The translations under genes and the position numbers were made by a program. Below the pieces are notes generated by a model, which was not told the origin of the DNA, ran no database searches, and saw only the letters and a program-made list of their open reading frames with translations. From contig CM060843.1 in the NCBI GenBank assembly GCA_030762175.1, positions 117,668,869 to 117,732,868 of the forward strand: a stretch of 64,000 nt of DNA, written 5' to 3'. Source of the stretch: Metallyticus violacea (lineage: Eukaryota > Arthropoda > Insecta > Mantodea > Metallyticidae). Below, one piece after another: positions 61,259-64,000 of the stretch (the stretch's first letter is position 1; each line of letters starts with the position of its first letter).

Positions 61259-61572
61259 GGAGGAGGAAAAGGCATAGTCTTTTTACACTTAAGTTTTGGA
61301 TATTTTATTAATATTTTTAAATATAACTTAACCTTACCTAACCAACTTAAATTTACAACCTATGCGTTGTTTTAATACTATAAGCTTTAACATAAAAAGT
61401 AGCATTTATTATATTGGCACTGTAGGTAAATTATGGACATTAAAGAAAGGTTTTCTCCTGTGGGGGATCCAATGTAACACGCAAAGTAAATAATAATCTA
61501 AGGGAAAAGGTCATACGCTTTTACCACTATGCATTTTGCATATATTTGTTTACAACTTAACGTTACCTAACC
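61199..61572. repeat. Direct duplication (270-bp offset), one copy carrying (TAA)n
   Basis: Copy 1 (61199-61343) and copy 2 (61469-61572) both start ccaatgtaacacgcaaagta and taaataataat and end ttacctaacc, with moderate divergence between. Copy 1 has a (TAA)n tract of about 40 bp at 61219-61258 where copy 2 has only taataat. Confidence 0.85.
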
Positions 61573-61797
61573 TATAGATGACGGCTCTTATAGTAACAAT
61601 CTTCTCATCTATTACTAACTTCGCTCTATTATTTTAGGGAATGTAGTGGAGTACCCATGCCTAATCACCAAGTTTCTGAAACCGACCTAAAAACCTCTGA
61701 TAAATGTCCATCTCTTAGTTCTTTCAGCGGTAATAATCGTATGCACGGTGCATCTCAAAGTATTCACAAAACGTTCAACAATAATTTCTTATTCTTT

Positions 61798-61798
<1 letters not shown>

Positions 61799-61842
<44 letters not shown>

Positions 61843-61891
61843 CATTCGTTTTTTTTTTGTTTGTTTTTTTTGTTTTTTTTTTTTTTTTTTT
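61799..61891. repeat. (GT)n(AT)n dinucleotide tract followed by T-rich run
   Basis: About five GT then seventeen AT units (61799-61841), then T runs broken by single G bases to 61891. It generates false short frames on both strands. Confidence 0.9.
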
Positions 61892-61899
61892 ACTTTTGA

Positions 61900-64000
61900 A
61901 TCCTAGGAAAGCCTTTATCTTTAATTCAGTATTTTGTTTTACTTCTTCTATAAAACTATCGATTTTGATGATTATCATTCTTTATTTTAAAATTAGCTAT
62001 TGCTTTATTTCTAATTCTTAAATTGTTCAGCTTTGTAGCAAGCTATCTTCATATTTGTCCGGTTTTCTTTAAACCTCTGCTAAAAATTTTTCGTATAAAA
62101 TATTTGTGTCGCATCATTTATTAATTCGGTGTTAAACCTCTCTGACTGAATAATTAATAACTTTCTACACTGCATTTGAAAATTAGTGCTGCTATAGTCA
62201 TTAGTGCCTTTTAGTCCAAACGACTAGTTAATTTTGTATCCTTAGATTAAATTTTGGCATTAGCACCGCCATAAAGAAGAATCTTGGCTAGAACCTCTCA
62301 AAAATGCGGTTATTCGTACACATTCAAAACAGAAAAATAACGGGCCAGCAATAGAAATGGGTTACGAAAAGCATATGGTAATATTGTAATGTCCTATTCA
62401 ACCGCAAGAAGATGAAAAAAAGAGAGGGAAAAAAACGCATTTGAATGCGTGTTACTGTTCGAGAAATGAGCAATCTCGCATAAGGATATTGCCCAGGTGC
62501 AAAGTTGTTGAAAGTCCACCGTTGTGGATTTTGTTTAATTGGATGCGGTGCTAGACATTTCATCAAAGACAACGCACAGGATACTGAAACACCCTCTGGG
62601 AATGGGAAAAGTGACTAGCAGGTGGACCCTTCAACATTTTTCAGAAGTTAAAACCGATGCGCTCTGTCGAAATGCCTATGCTGACATGGGGTTTTGATTA
62701 CATAGCTGTCAGCTGTGAAATCGGTTTGTTCATGAACTTCATGAAACACACGACCTGCAGTTTGACGCAAAGGCCCTGCAATTGTAACCGATTGTGCCGT
62801 ATGATAATGCTCAGCTGTTGTTGGGTATTTTTCTACAGAGGTGAAGATGCGAACACTGAAATATTCACTAAACTCTCCTGATATTAGAAGAAAAGAAAGT
62901 GCAAGAAGCAGTAAAAGTAGTAAAAATAGAAAATAACGCAGCATTTTTCATGTAAATAATAAAATTTTGAAATATGAAGGACAAGGTTAGAAACAGATCA
63001 CTTATTGCTCGATATAATTACAAAGAAACAAGTAATTTTTAAATATATAGCACTATTTCAGTATTTAAAAAGGGATATAAACTATCGTAGAAAACCAAAG
63101 AAGATGTGCTTCTTCATTTTCTGAGTAAACTTTTTTTTAAATATAATACTTTATAAAATATTTCAGCCTTATATACAAGTTAATAAGGAACAGCAAGCAT
63201 TCAAATCAAATAGAAGCAAATTAAATGTAATATTTATTTTGAGCCAAATAGTCGAAAAAGCGATCGAATATATAGTATAATCCTACTTAGTTGTTAGTAG
63301 AACTTTAAATAGATAACAAGGTATTAACAAAACTGCTGAATAAATAAAATATATACAACGACATAAACACTAAAACACGTATAAACGGAGAAGTTACAGG
63401 TGAAACATACACACTAAATAGATGACAGAAGGAGATTCACTTAGCCTCCCATTATTTATTGAATAGCGTATAAGATAATACAGAACATGAAACACCTACC
63501 AAGGTATTTGATGGGTAATAAAATATATGAGAATGCTGCTGTTCTTATCGCTTGAATTGAGAACGATACGGACAGGCAAACTTGGCCTCATCAATGTGTA
63601 ATAACGTGACCGTGTCAACAGAGAGAAGTGCACATCTAAACTCACAGTAAGGCGTAAACTTGAAATTAATGGAAGAATAATTGAGCAAATTCTGAATGTT
63701 AAATACTTAAGTGTAAACGTATGTAGCTGTTGAAATATAATATAAAAGTGGAATATCGGGATATTAAATCATTCAGCATTTTATGCTGTTTAATAAAAAG
63801 TATGTGAAAAATAAATATCTTAATAAATAAATAAATTAAAAAAATTAAAAACGTGACAAGACAGTCATAACATGCTGCAGAGCTAAATAATTATGAGGGA
63901 GCAGAAATTAATGGGAAACCTCGACTACATAGAGCTAAAAATTAAGAAGCAATACAGCAGTGCGGTATAGGGGACGCTATAAAATTCTAAAAACTAAGAA
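61900..64000. other. No supported gene
   Basis: Mostly AT-rich. The part at 62440-62900 is less AT-rich and one plus frame reads GMGKVTSRWTLQHFSE near 62600, faintly like the mariner K-V-x-x-R-W-V-P linker, but spacing and flanks do not support a call. The 98-codon minus frame at 62648-62944 is not recognised. Confidence 0.5.

Noticed and set aside
62440..62900. Possible mariner linker (GMGKVTSRW) in a less AT-rich stretch
   Set aside because: The distance to the preceding helix-turn-helix-like residues is too long and no catalytic motif follows; chance similarity is likely.
1..64000. CRISPR arrays, operons, bacterial promoters, rRNA genes
   Set aside because: No spacer-repeat pattern, no clustered co-directional genes and no rRNA-like sequence; the content is eukaryotic repeat DNA.

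Overview
The window looks like intergenic or intronic DNA from a large arthropod genome, most likely an insect. The evidence is the strongly AT-rich composition (about two thirds A+T by eye), the absence of any recognisable host exon, rRNA or true tRNA gene, and a dense layer of decayed transposable elements of kinds typical of insects: Tc1, several mariner lineages, DUF4817-type transposases, piggyBac, non-LTR retrotransposons, a Penelope-like element and many tRNA-headed SINEs. A polyneopteran (cockroach, termite or similar) is my guess from the gene-poor, SINE-rich texture. No species-diagnostic sequence was identified.

Layout. 0-10 kb: a minus-strand DUF4817 transposase relic runs off the left edge. 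A long featureless AT-rich stretch follows, then a faint plus-strand relic of a similar transposase near 6.8 kb and a degenerate tandem array of roughly 120-160 bp units at 9.4-10.1 kb. 11-20 kb: SINE fragments, two long (TAC)n microsatellites, a mariner N-terminal relic and two unrelated non-LTR retrotransposon 3' ends, one minus (15.5-16.6 kb) and one plus (17.5-17.9 kb). 20-31 kb: two near full-length copies of the main SINE family (A), a tandem SINE-derived array at 22.1-22.7 kb and a reverse-transcriptase relic at 24.0-24.4 kb. The same part holds a complete but dead Tc1 element (26.0-27.4 kb) with a tiny SINE tail nested inside, and a deleted piggyBac relic. 33-42 kb: two transposase relics, degenerate repeat arrays near 35.7-36.5 kb, a 37-bp triplicated repeat and another tRNA-like SINE. 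45-52 kb: a possible 664-bp non-autonomous inverted-repeat element and three SINEs. 54.8-56.1 kb: an almost complete mariner with all three catalytic aspartates but broken frames. 57.4-64 kb: a Penelope-like relic, SINEs, a segmental duplication in which one copy has grown a (TAA)n microsatellite, and simple repeats.

No gene here appears functional as it stands. The elements do not form a pathway. They record insertion, nesting and decay: DNA transposons cut by frameshifts, SINEs truncated from the 5' end with their 3' tails kept, and microsatellites growing from A/T-rich tails and duplicated seeds. I found no convincing new biological system. The observations most worth following up are the nested Tc1/SINE insertion with a perfect target-site duplication, the tandem SINE-derived array, the microsatellite-birth duplication, the possible 664-bp element and the piggyBac relic with an acidic tract.
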